Part shown: piece after piece, positions 15,920-23,248 of the stretch
How the letters are laid out: every line of letters starts with the position of its first letter
Numbering within the stretch: the stretch's first letter is position 1
Assembly (NCBI GenBank): GCA_041907145.1
Contig: JAYRHW010000207.1
Location: 1-24,897, forward strand
Length of the DNA stretch: 24,897 nucleotides
Source of the DNA: JAFLCA01 sp041907145
GTDB taxonomy: Bacteria; Bdellovibrionota_C; UBA2361; JAFLCA01
Direction: 5' to 3'
The notes under the pieces: generated by a model
Told to the model about the DNA's origin: nothing
The model's input: only the letters and a program-made list of their open reading frames with translations
The model's database searches: none
Translations under genes and position numbers: made by a program

Positions 15920-17401
15920 ATGGAAGACGATACTATGAACGAATCTCACGACATCTTTATTCTACAACTCAGTGATCGTCTGCCTTCGCAGCTTCGCGAG
16001 ACCCTGATTCAGAAGGGCTTTCCGACTTACGTCACCTCCGACGTTCGAAGCCTCGAGACTTCCCTTAAGGCCATGCCGCGGCCGATTGTATTGGCGCTCT
16101 GCCGAGAAGGCGTTGAGTCCTCATTCGCGGACACCAAGCAGCTTATCGGGCTTGGCAGCTTGCATTCCTATCCCTTGATCTTGGCGGGAACCGAGGTTGA
16201 TAGCTACGAGAATATTCTTAATCAGCATTTCTCGCTTGCAACCTGCTTGAGTGCTCCGTTTTCGGTTAGCGAGATTCTCGAGGCCGTAAGCTACGCGGTA
16301 CGATCGTATCCAAGACGTACAGCTGAGCAGGCCGTTGTGGAGGAGGAGCTGCCAGAGCTGCCTCCAATCGTCAGTCCGCCGGGTCCGATCGAGCCTGAGA
16401 TCCCCCTCGAGGAGCATCCGGCCTACAAGAAAGCCGGAGGTGCTCCGGCCGTCTTCTTCGAAGCGTTGGATAACTTGGATATCGCTCCGGGAGCACTTGG
16501 CGGCGCTTTGTATCCGCACGGTATCCAAGAGGACATCGTGCGTCAGCACAATCTGATGCCTCAGGAAAAATCTCTGAATGATGCTGCACGTAGTATCTGC
16601 ACGGATGTCGGCAAGTGGGGACGTCTGCACCTCTATCGTAGCGCCTACATTCTCAAGAGCTTATTGAATATTCTGAAAATTGGGGAACAAGACCAGGAAC
16701 AGGCAAAAGCGGCATTATTTCTGTATGCGCATAGTTTCGCCGGAGAGAATCCCGAACTCATTCGGCGCGAGTATTTCGACTCGCGCCAAACTTCATTCCG
16801 CCGCGACCTTTGCAGCCGCATCAAGGATTCTGCAATGGCGGTGGCGATCGAACTGAAGGCGCCGGAAGTTGGCAATCTTATCGCCGTTCTTGGGCGGCTT
16901 GTCGGTCGAGAGGAGGGAGTTAACGATTCCCCGCAGTCCATCATGGCGTCCGCGATTATGGCTGCCGATGTAGCTGATAGAATCTGCTTTCAGTCCGGCT
17001 TTTGGAATCCTCGTCGCACGTACTCATTTTTGAAAAAGGTTAAAGGCGCCCAGCTTTCCGATTTTCATCCGGAAGTGTTGTGCTGCATCGTGAAATTCCT
17101 GAATGAAGCAGTCAGCGGGCATCCTCAGGCGCTGCTTCTTCCCAAGCATTTGAAGAATGACCCCAAGCTGCAGCAGAAGGCGCAGGCAATTCGCGAACAA
17201 AAGCTCACTCCTGGAGAAAAGAAGGTGCCATTGGTCAGCCTGATGCCGGGCATGCGCTTGTCGCGGCCAGTCGTGGCTTTTGACGGCAGGGAGATTTTAT
17301 CAAGCGACATTAAACTCGACCATGATTTGATTTGGCGGCTTTGGCAGCTATCGACCGTACGTCCGCTAAACGGTCCCGTGGTGATTTTCTCTAAGAACTA
17401 A
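15920..17401 (+). CDS. Signalling protein with pseudo-receiver and degenerate HD-GYP-like domain
   Basis: The 493-residue protein has three parts. Residues about 10-130 have the alternating strand-helix pattern of a response-regulator receiver. However, the strand that should end in the phosphorylated Asp reads PIVLALCREG (Ala59 at the expected site), so it is probably not phosphorylated in the usual way. A proline-rich linker follows (139-165). Residues about 200-425 are all-helical and resemble an HD-GYP output domain, particularly SIMASAIMAADVADRICFQS and the helix after FHPEVLCCIVKFL, but neither the HD pair nor the GYP motif is present. The C-terminal SLMPGMRLSRPVVAFDGREIL matches the short beta domain often found after HD-GYP or HDOD regions. 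It is unlikely to hydrolyse c-di-GMP. GAGGT-like bases at 15909 support the ATG at 15920; the ATG at 15935 is an alternative. Confidence 0.65.
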   Translation: MEDDTMNESHDIFILQLSDRLPSQLRETLIQKGFPTYVTSDVRSLETSLKAMPRPIVLALCREGVESSFADTKQLIGLGSLHSYPLILAGTEVDSYENILNQHFSLATCLSAPFSVSEILEAVSYAVRSYPRRTAEQAVVEEELPELPPIVSPPGPIEPEIPLEEHPAYKKAGGAPAVFFEALDNLDIAPGALGGALYPHGIQEDIVRQHNLMPQEKSLNDAARSICTDVGKWGRLHLYRSAYILKSLLNILKIGEQDQEQAKAALFLYAHSFAGENPELIRREYFDSRQTSFRRDLCSRIKDSAMAVAIELKAPEVGNLIAVLGRLVGREEGVNDSPQSIMASAIMAADVADRICFQSGFWNPRRTYSFLKKVKGAQLSDFHPEVLCCIVKFLNEAVSGHPQALLLPKHLKNDPKLQQKAQAIREQKLTPGEKKVPLVSLMPGMRLSRPVVAFDGREILSSDIKLDHDLIWRLWQLSTVRPLNGPVVIFSKN

Positions 17402-17688
17402 CCTAAGTCGCGGCTAACGCTCAGAGACTTATCCGAAATTACGGGAATAATGATGCGCTGAGTGCATCAAAGTTCATCACTAGTTCTCGGGAGTTAGCGC
17501 TGAGCGGGTGGCGGCGGAGATCAAGTTTCGGCGTCGAAATGCTGCATTGAATGCATACGTTTATCCCTGATTGAAGCCTTTCCCCAGAGCCTTCCGAGCT
17601 ATCTAATTGGATGCACGGAAATTTATCGATGCATTGAATGCATTCTTCCAGCGCCAATTTCTGCTTGCTCTCTGAGAGTTAGCATCGA
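17402..17688. repeat. Palindrome-rich intergenic region between convergent genes
   Basis: Three related dyads occur within 190 bases: ATGCGCTGAGTGCAT near 17453-17467, CTGCATTGAATGCAT near 17541-17555 and ATGCATTGAATGCAT near 17629-17643. The latter two contain the perfect 13-bp palindrome TGCATTGAATGCA. The ends of the region carry an inverted repeat of about 16 bases, GCTAACGCTCAGAGAC (17413-17428) against the complement of 17668-17683, and a partial third copy around 17492-17500. No T-run terminator is seen. A TTG-started frame of 72 codons on the minus strand encodes the palindromes as CIQC and is not credible as a gene. Confidence 0.6.
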
Positions 17689-19053
17689 CTATGATTTTCT
17701 GAGGATTCTGCGCATCGAGGATCTGTCGAGACCCAAGAGTTTTGCCGCTTGTACTTGATTGTTGCCGCAGGCTTTGAGCGCTTCCTGAATAAGGTCTAGC
17801 TTGAAGCGTTCAACCCGCTCGTGAAAATTTCGGCTTTCAGGCTCCTTGAGCGCGCCGCGGATAAAAATGTCCGCAGCTTCGATGCAAGATCTACCGGCTG
17901 CAGCGGCGCGATAGGCTGCGCCTTCGACTACGGCCTCCAGTTCCCGCACGTTTCCAGGCCAGGAGTACTGCTTGAGGGATTTCTCCGCGGATGCGCTCAT
18001 TTCATATACATTTGCCAGTTCGCGCTCACGCAGCCTTTGTAGGCAGTGGCGTGCCAAGTCGCCACAATCCTCCAAGCGCTCACGCAGTGTGGGCATGGAG
18101 ATCACCACATGGGCAATCCGGTGGTAGAAGTCTAGCCTGAGGTGCTTGTTCTCCACCGCATGGTCGATGTTCTCATTTGAAGCACAGACAAGACGAAAAT
18201 CTGTTTTGATTTCACTGTTGCTTCCAACTGGACGAACCCTACGCTCCTGAAGCACGCCTAGGAGCGCAACTTGCGTCTCAAGCGGCAGTTCTTCAATCTC
18301 ATCAAGGAAAAGCGTTCCCCCATCGGCCTCTCGAAGCAGTCCGGCACGATCGCTCGAGGCTCCCGTAAATGCCCCCTTTTGATGTCCGAAGAGATCGCTG
18401 AGTACTAAATCAGCGGTGGCGAAAGTCGGCTGATAACGAACAAAGGGTTTCGCCCTTCTAGCGCTGAGCGCGTGAATTGCTCTGGCGCAAACGCCCTTGC
18501 CTGTTCCCGTTTCGCCTACAATCAATACCGGCTGCATCGTTGCAGCCGCGCTGAGGATCTCTGCGCGTATAGTCTGGATGGCGCTGGAATTGCCTCCAAG
18601 CATCGATTGCAACCCCTGCTGCTTCTCTGAGGAAATCTCCTCGAGTTCCCGCCGCAAAGCGGCTTGGGAAAGGGCGTCGGAGAGGAGAGCCGCCAAATGA
18701 GGAACATCAGCAGGCTTTTGCAAGAAACTGGCAGCGCCCAGATTGAGAGCGCGCACTCCATACTCGGTTGTTCCGTGTCCCGTCAGAACTATGCAGCGTA
18801 GTGTAGCGTCCAGTTTGGAAAGTTCCTGGAGTAGCGCAAAGCCGCTTTCTACGCCGCGCTGAGGCTCTAAATGCAGATCGAGCACCACCGCAGCAGCCCG
18901 GCTATCGCTTACAAGTTCAATTGCCTTTGCGGCGGTGGCCGCAGCGTGAAACTGTACTTCAGGCAACAGTTGCTTGAGCGCTCTAACTAAGGTTAGCGCT
19001 GCGTCGGCGTCATCATCAATGATGACAACACTGGGAGAGCCGTTCTGATTCAT
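17689..19053 (-). CDS. NtrC-family sigma-54-dependent response regulator
   Basis: The protein is a receiver, AAA+ and Fis-type DNA-binding activator that remodels RNA polymerase holding sigma-54. Counting from the ATG at 19053 (454 residues), the receiver has the acidic pair Asp13-Asp14, phospho-acceptor Asp59 in AVVLDLHLEP, and the conserved Lys in SFLQKPAD. The AAA+ domain shows Walker A GETGTGKG (180-187), the sigma-54-contacting loop GAFTGA (227-232) and Walker B GGTLFLDEIEEL (245-256). The C-terminus, NNQVQAAKLLGLDRSSMRRIL, is the helix-turn-helix. A longer frame from a TTG at 19086 would overlap the kinase gene by 20 bases. The ATG used here starts 13 bases after the kinase stop and begins just before the receiver fold. 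It is the last gene of the sthA-kinase-regulator cluster. Confidence 0.93.
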   Translation of the reverse strand: MNQNGSPSVVIIDDDADAALTLVRALKQLLPEVQFHAAATAAKAIELVSDSRAAAVVLDLHLEPQRGVESGFALLQELSKLDATLRCIVLTGHGTTEYGVRALNLGAASFLQKPADVPHLAALLSDALSQAALRRELEEISSEKQQGLQSMLGGNSSAIQTIRAEILSAAATMQPVLIVGETGTGKGVCARAIHALSARRAKPFVRYQPTFATADLVLSDLFGHQKGAFTGASSDRAGLLREADGGTLFLDEIEELPLETQVALLGVLQERRVRPVGSNSEIKTDFRLVCASNENIDHAVENKHLRLDFYHRIAHVVISMPTLRERLEDCGDLARHCLQRLRERELANVYEMSASAEKSLKQYSWPGNVRELEAVVEGAAYRAAAAGRSCIEAADIFIRGALKEPESRNFHERVERFKLDLIQEALKACGNNQVQAAKLLGLDRSSMRRILRKS

Positions 19054-19066
19054 TCTCGCTGCGGTG

Positions 19067-19696
19067 CTATGCGGCAGGAAACTCAAGCCAAAGCAGAAGC
19101 TGCTGGCTGGCCGGAACTGCCTGAATCAAAACCCTAGCATGGTGGGCGCTCATAATCGAATCCAGACAGGGCGGGATCACAGAGTCTAACCCTCTGTTAA
19201 CATTAAAATAAGCAGTTAGTGACTGGTATGAGGCCGGGGCGGAGTCGAGTGCGGCATCAAAAATCAAACTGAGTCGGACCACATGTTCAGCGCTCTCGAG
19301 CCCTGCCTTTACTATGGGAGTTGCTCCTTCAAGCGCTGCTGAACAGAGAGTCAGAAGTTTGATGAGGGCTCGTTCCAGCAGCTCACGATTGCCACGGACC
19401 ATTGCCTCGCGATCATTAACGTGGACTGTTAGGGCCGCCTGTTGCGCTGCGCGGCGCAGAGTCTCGCCAAGAGGGCAAATACGCAATTCGCCGAGCGGTT
19501 GCGCAAGCTCTGATACCTCGGTGAGGGTGGATACGACTTCCAGCAGACGCCTTCGCGTGAGTTCGTAATCCTCCGCAGCAATGCGAGGTCGGATAATTTC
19601 TAGTTCGTTCGAGACGACCGAAAGCGGAGTTCGTAGCTTATGATTGAGAGCGGAGATCAGGGCAGAGAAGTTTGCATGCCCTGATTCCTTATCCAT
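19067..19696 (-). CDS. Short histidine kinase-like protein with degenerate ATP-binding domain
   Basis: The 209-residue protein has no membrane segment or sensor domain. It opens with a dimerisation/phosphoacceptor motif, SALISALNHKLRTPLSVV (His19), typical of HisKA. The following catalytic region is eroded. The N-box position reads NRELLERALIKLLTLCSAAL without the catalytic Asn, and no DxGxG or GxGxG box is visible in the remaining 100 residues. It probably cannot autophosphorylate with ATP. It could serve as a phosphotransfer or phosphatase partner of the adjacent response regulator, by analogy with other degenerate kinases that act on a cognate receiver. The ATG at 19696 is preceded by AAGAG; a GTG one codon earlier is an alternative. 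It begins 9 bases after the sthA stop. Confidence 0.75.
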   Translation of the reverse strand: MDKESGHANFSALISALNHKLRTPLSVVSNELEIIRPRIAAEDYELTRRRLLEVVSTLTEVSELAQPLGELRICPLGETLRRAAQQAALTVHVNDREAMVRGNRELLERALIKLLTLCSAALEGATPIVKAGLESAEHVVRLSLIFDAALDSAPASYQSLTAYFNVNRGLDSVIPPCLDSIMSAHHARVLIQAVPASQQLLLWLEFPAA

Positions 19697-19705
19697 CACA
19701 TGCTC

Positions 19706-21133
19706 TTACGCGCGAAGTTTATTGTGTCCGTCCAGAGCCGCAACTTTATAGCACTCGGCCAAGGTTGGATAATTGAACACCGCATCACGCAAATAATTCA
19801 AGCCGCCCTTCAGTGCGATAACCGCTTGCCCTATGTGAACGAGCTCTGTCGCCGATTCTCCGATGATGTGCACGCCGAGTACCTGTCGAGTTTCACGATG
19901 GAAAAGGACTTTGAGCAGTCCATTTTCATCCCCGATGATGTGCCCGCGAGCGATCTCTCGATAGCGCGCGATTCCGGTCTCGTATGGAATTTCCTGTTTC
20001 GTGAGTTCGTCTTCGTTGTACCCGACATACGAGATCTCCGGTATCGAGTAGATGCCGTAAGGCAGCGGCACATCCATAATGCTGTCCGAGATGCCGAAGC
20101 AGTGAGCCGAGGCCAGACGCCCCTGCGCGGCAGAGGTAGAAGCTAATGCTGGAAATCCGATAACGTCGCCAGCAGCGTAAATATGGGGCTGTTGACTTTG
20201 GTATGACTCGTTGACGACTAGGCGCCCACGCTCATCAGGCTTTAGGCCGACGTTTTCAAGGCCCAAGTCACCCGTTGCGCTTTGGCGGCCGGCTGAGAAC
20301 AGCACGCAATCCGAGACCAAAACTTTACCGCTCTTTAGCTGAGTAACAACCTGTCCGTCCTCACGAGGAGCGCAGCTCTTCACCTCTTCGCCAAGGCGCA
20401 GGGTCAGTCCCATACTGCGCATCTGATACTGCAAGCATTCGATGATTTCTTCATCGACGAATCCGAGCAAGCGTTTGCGCGCATCCACGATCGTGACGTG
20501 CACGCCAAGCGCGGCAAACATCGATCCATACTCCGTTCCGATGACACCACCGCCGACGACCGTGAGATCCCGGGGCAGCTTAGTCAAATTCAAGATGTCA
20601 TCACTATCGAAGATTGTCGTGCCGTTGAACTGCACGTTTTCAGGACGATGCGGAACCGCTCCAACCGCGACAACAAAATTCTCGGCTGTATGCTGCTCAA
20701 CAGCTCCATCAGCGGAAGTGATTTCAACGGTGTGCGGATCGACGAATTTCGCATGACCGTACATCACATCAATATGATTTCGGTTGAGCTGATTCTTAAT
20801 GACCTCAATCTCCGCCTGCATGATTCGCTGGCAGCGAAACGTCAGGTCGGTCATCTCTATTTCTGACTTTACGCGATAGCCGGCGCCGTAAATGCTGCGC
20901 TGACGAAACCCCGATAGGAACAGCACAGCCTCCTTGAAGGACTTGCTGGGGATGGTGCCCGTGTTGACGCAAACGCCCCCGACGACTTCGCGGCGGTCGA
21001 TAATCCCCACCTTCTTGCGGATCTTGGCTGCTTGAACCGCAGCGCGCTGACCAGCAGGGCCACAGCCGAGCACGAGTAGGTCGTACTCATACTTGCTCGA
21101 CCTTTCTGGCGTAGAACGTTGTTTTGTCGTCAT
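19706..21133 (-). CDS. sthA: Soluble (Si-specific) pyridine nucleotide transhydrogenase
   Basis: This flavoprotein exchanges hydride between NADPH and NAD+ in the cytoplasm, usually draining excess NADPH. The 475-residue length fits. The FAD site is LLVLGCGPAGQRAA (23-28 Gly motif). The region that holds the redox disulfide in lipoamide dehydrogenases reads VGGVCVNTGTIPSK. The second cysteine is replaced by Thr60, and the GTIPSK signature is the mark of SthA rather than a disulfide reductase. The NAD site VVGGGVIGTEYGSMFA, the second FAD motif IYAAGDVIGFPALA and the C-terminal interface motif NYPTLAECYKVAALDG are present. GAGGAA just before the ATG supports the start. The kinase and response regulator genes follow within 9 and 13 bases, an unusual operon partner set. 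Confidence 0.95.
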   Translation of the reverse strand: MTTKQRSTPERSSKYEYDLLVLGCGPAGQRAAVQAAKIRKKVGIIDRREVVGGVCVNTGTIPSKSFKEAVLFLSGFRQRSIYGAGYRVKSEIEMTDLTFRCQRIMQAEIEVIKNQLNRNHIDVMYGHAKFVDPHTVEITSADGAVEQHTAENFVVAVGAVPHRPENVQFNGTTIFDSDDILNLTKLPRDLTVVGGGVIGTEYGSMFAALGVHVTIVDARKRLLGFVDEEIIECLQYQMRSMGLTLRLGEEVKSCAPREDGQVVTQLKSGKVLVSDCVLFSAGRQSATGDLGLENVGLKPDERGRLVVNESYQSQQPHIYAAGDVIGFPALASTSAAQGRLASAHCFGISDSIMDVPLPYGIYSIPEISYVGYNEDELTKQEIPYETGIARYREIARGHIIGDENGLLKVLFHRETRQVLGVHIIGESATELVHIGQAVIALKGGLNYLRDAVFNYPTLAECYKVAALDGHNKLRA

Positions 21134-21394
21134 CTTTCCTCAATCTCAGTGTGAAAATTTGTCTTCTCTTAGGATTAGGCCCTAGGCGCTTCCGGTGTAA
21201 GAATCGCACCTACTTTCCCCTCACCATCTGGTTTGATTGACCCAGCGAGCGCTCAACACAGGCTATTCTTTTCTTTTATAGATTGCAGGGATATAAGTAG
21301 TTTGAAAAGTTTTTTATTCGTCTGCTCGTGGTTATCTCCACACTTGAGGGCTTCCCCGAGCGATCAGTTTGAACTCCTGTTTTAGCGCGTTCGC

Positions 21395-21691
21395 ATGATC
21401 TCTGAGAATGACATCATTAAGTTGGCCCGCCTCTCAAAGCTTACGGTTGGCAAAGAGGAGGTAGCGCGTCTCACCACCGACCTGAATTCTATTCTCGGAT
21501 ACGTCGAAAAGCTGCAGAAGGTCGATGTCTCGAAGATCGAGCCCATGAGCCATGTACATGGAGTCACGAATGTCTTTCGCGAGGACGAGGTTGAACTCTC
21601 GCTCAGCATCGACGATACCCTGGCTGCCGCTCCGGATAAGTCAGGTCGCTTTATTAGGGTTCCGATCGTTATTGATCAGGGCGACAACTGA
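21395..21691 (+). CDS. gatC: Asp-tRNA(Asn)/Glu-tRNA(Gln) amidotransferase subunit C
   Basis: GatC is the small subunit that wraps around GatA and stabilises the GatCAB complex, which amidates mischarged Asp-tRNA(Asn) and Glu-tRNA(Gln). The 98-residue length, the N-terminal DIIKLARLSKLTVGKEEVARL, the central ILGYVEKLQKVDVSKIEPMSH and the C-terminal FIRVPIVID are all typical. It starts at the ATG at 21395, with no strong ribosome site. It is the first gene of the gatC-gatA-gatB cluster and is divergent from sthA across 261 bases. Confidence 0.96.
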   Translation: MISENDIIKLARLSKLTVGKEEVARLTTDLNSILGYVEKLQKVDVSKIEPMSHVHGVTNVFREDEVELSLSIDDTLAAAPDKSGRFIRVPIVIDQGDN

Positions 21692-21774
21692 GGCCGATCA
21701 ATGACCGCGCAACCGCAAAATTCTAAGTAAAATACTACGTCTTTGACGACAGGCCTCGGAATTAGAGGAAGAAA

Positions 21775-23241
21775 ATGACTGAACTGAATACTCTATCGTT
21801 ATGCGAAATGCGCGAGGGCCTGGCTGCGCGCCGATTTTCATCCGAAGAATTAGTCGCTGCGCATCTCAAGTCCATCGATCAGCTCAAGCATCTCGGCGCC
21901 TTTAACCGCGTTTGTAGCGATACGGCTCTTGAATCCGCGCGTGCATGCGATGCTGCTCTCGCAAAGGGCCAGAAGGCCCCGCTGCTTGGAGTGCCTGGTG
22001 CCATTAAGGACATGATACTCACTAAAGGCGTGACCACTACTGCTTCGAGCAAGATTCTGGCGAATTTCGTTCCGCCCTACTCGGCAACCGTAACAGAGAA
22101 GTTGCACGCCGCAGGCAGTCCCATGCTGGGGAAGACGAACCTCGATGAGTTCGCGATGGGATCTTCAAATGAGAATTCAGCCTTCGGTGTTGTGCGTAAT
22201 CCTTGGAACCCGGAATTTGTGCCGGGCGGATCGAGCGGCGGCTCAGCAGCTGCGGTAGCAGCGCGCATGGCTCCCTATGCCTTGGGAACTGATACCGGAG
22301 GTTCAATTCGCCAGCCTGCCGCGTTTTGCAATTTGGTCGGTCTCAAACCAACCTATGGTCGAGTAAGTCGCTACGGCGTTGTAGCCTTTGCCTCGTCGCT
22401 TGATCAAGTTGGAGCGTTTGCCCGCACGGTTCGCGATTGTGCGCTTGTGACCGAAGTCATCTCCGGGCATGACCGCCATGACTCGACCTCAGTGTCAAAA
22501 CCCGTGCCGCCTTGGCATACCCTCGTCGGTAAACAGATTAAGGGCACGCGCATCGGACTGCCCAAGGAGTATTTCATCAAGGGCTTGGATCCTGTAGTCG
22601 AGAGGGCGGTACGGGACGGCGTAAAGGCTTTGGAATCTCAAGGGGCAAAGGTCGTCGAGGTTACTCTTCCGCATACCGAACTCGCCGTAGCTGTTTATTA
22701 TGTGCTGGCCCCGGCAGAGGCGTCCTCGAATCTGGCTCGCTACGATGGTGTACGTTACGGATTCCGCGCGGCCAAGCCTAAGGACCTCGATGAGCTTTAC
22801 TGTCGTACTCGTTCCGAAGGGTTCGGCACAGAAGTAAAGCGTCGAATCATGATCGGGACATACGTGCTGTCATCCGGATATTACGACGCATATTATGTGC
22901 GCGCTCAGAAGGTGAGAACTCTTATTGCGAAGGACTTTGCGGATGCCTTCTCCTCTCACTGCGATGTCATTGCGTGCCCTACTGCGCCGACCCCGCCGTT
23001 TAAAATTGGGGAAAAGAGCACCGATCCCTTGGCTATGTATCTGAGCGACGTGTTCACCATACCAACGAGCTTAGCCGGCTTGCCGGGAATGAGCATTCCC
23101 TGCGGGTTCACGCAATCAGGTCTGCCGATCGGCATGCAGCTCATTGGGAAGCCATGGGACGAGGAAACTCTGCTGAATGTCGCCTTTGCTCACGAGTCTG
23201 CGACGGAATGGCACAAGAAACTTCCGGCCGCTACACACTGA
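21775..23241 (+). CDS. gatA: Asp-tRNA(Asn)/Glu-tRNA(Gln) amidotransferase subunit A
   Basis: GatA is the amidase subunit that releases ammonia from glutamine and channels it to GatB. The 488-residue protein carries the amidase-signature triad: Lys78 in GAIKDM, cis-Ser153 in PGGSSGGSAAAVAA and nucleophile Ser177 in GTDTGGSIRQPAAF, one residue offset from the S. aureus enzyme numbering. AGAGGAAG precedes the ATG at a good distance. It follows gatC by 83 bases, a short gap containing GAGGCC and its complement GGCCTC near its two ends, and precedes gatB by 7 bases. Confidence 0.97.
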   Translation: MTELNTLSLCEMREGLAARRFSSEELVAAHLKSIDQLKHLGAFNRVCSDTALESARACDAALAKGQKAPLLGVPGAIKDMILTKGVTTTASSKILANFVPPYSATVTEKLHAAGSPMLGKTNLDEFAMGSSNENSAFGVVRNPWNPEFVPGGSSGGSAAAVAARMAPYALGTDTGGSIRQPAAFCNLVGLKPTYGRVSRYGVVAFASSLDQVGAFARTVRDCALVTEVISGHDRHDSTSVSKPVPPWHTLVGKQIKGTRIGLPKEYFIKGLDPVVERAVRDGVKALESQGAKVVEVTLPHTELAVAVYYVLAPAEASSNLARYDGVRYGFRAAKPKDLDELYCRTRSEGFGTEVKRRIMIGTYVLSSGYYDAYYVRAQKVRTLIAKDFADAFSSHCDVIACPTAPTPPFKIGEKSTDPLAMYLSDVFTIPTSLAGLPGMSIPCGFTQSGLPIGMQLIGKPWDEETLLNVAFAHESATEWHKKLPAATH

Positions 23242-23248
23242 GGTGATG

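Noticed and set aside
17439..17657. 72-codon TTG-started minus-strand frame with CIQC repeats
   Set aside because: The cysteine pattern is simply the TGCATTGAATGCA palindrome read in frame; there is no good ribosome site and no family resemblance.
19054..19086. TTG start extending the response regulator into the kinase gene
   Set aside because: The extra 11 residues lie before the receiver fold, and the ATG at 19053 sits just after the kinase stop.
21134..21394. Regulatory RNA or riboswitch between sthA and gatC
   Set aside because: No recognisable aptamer core or terminator; only AT-rich DNA expected of divergent promoters.
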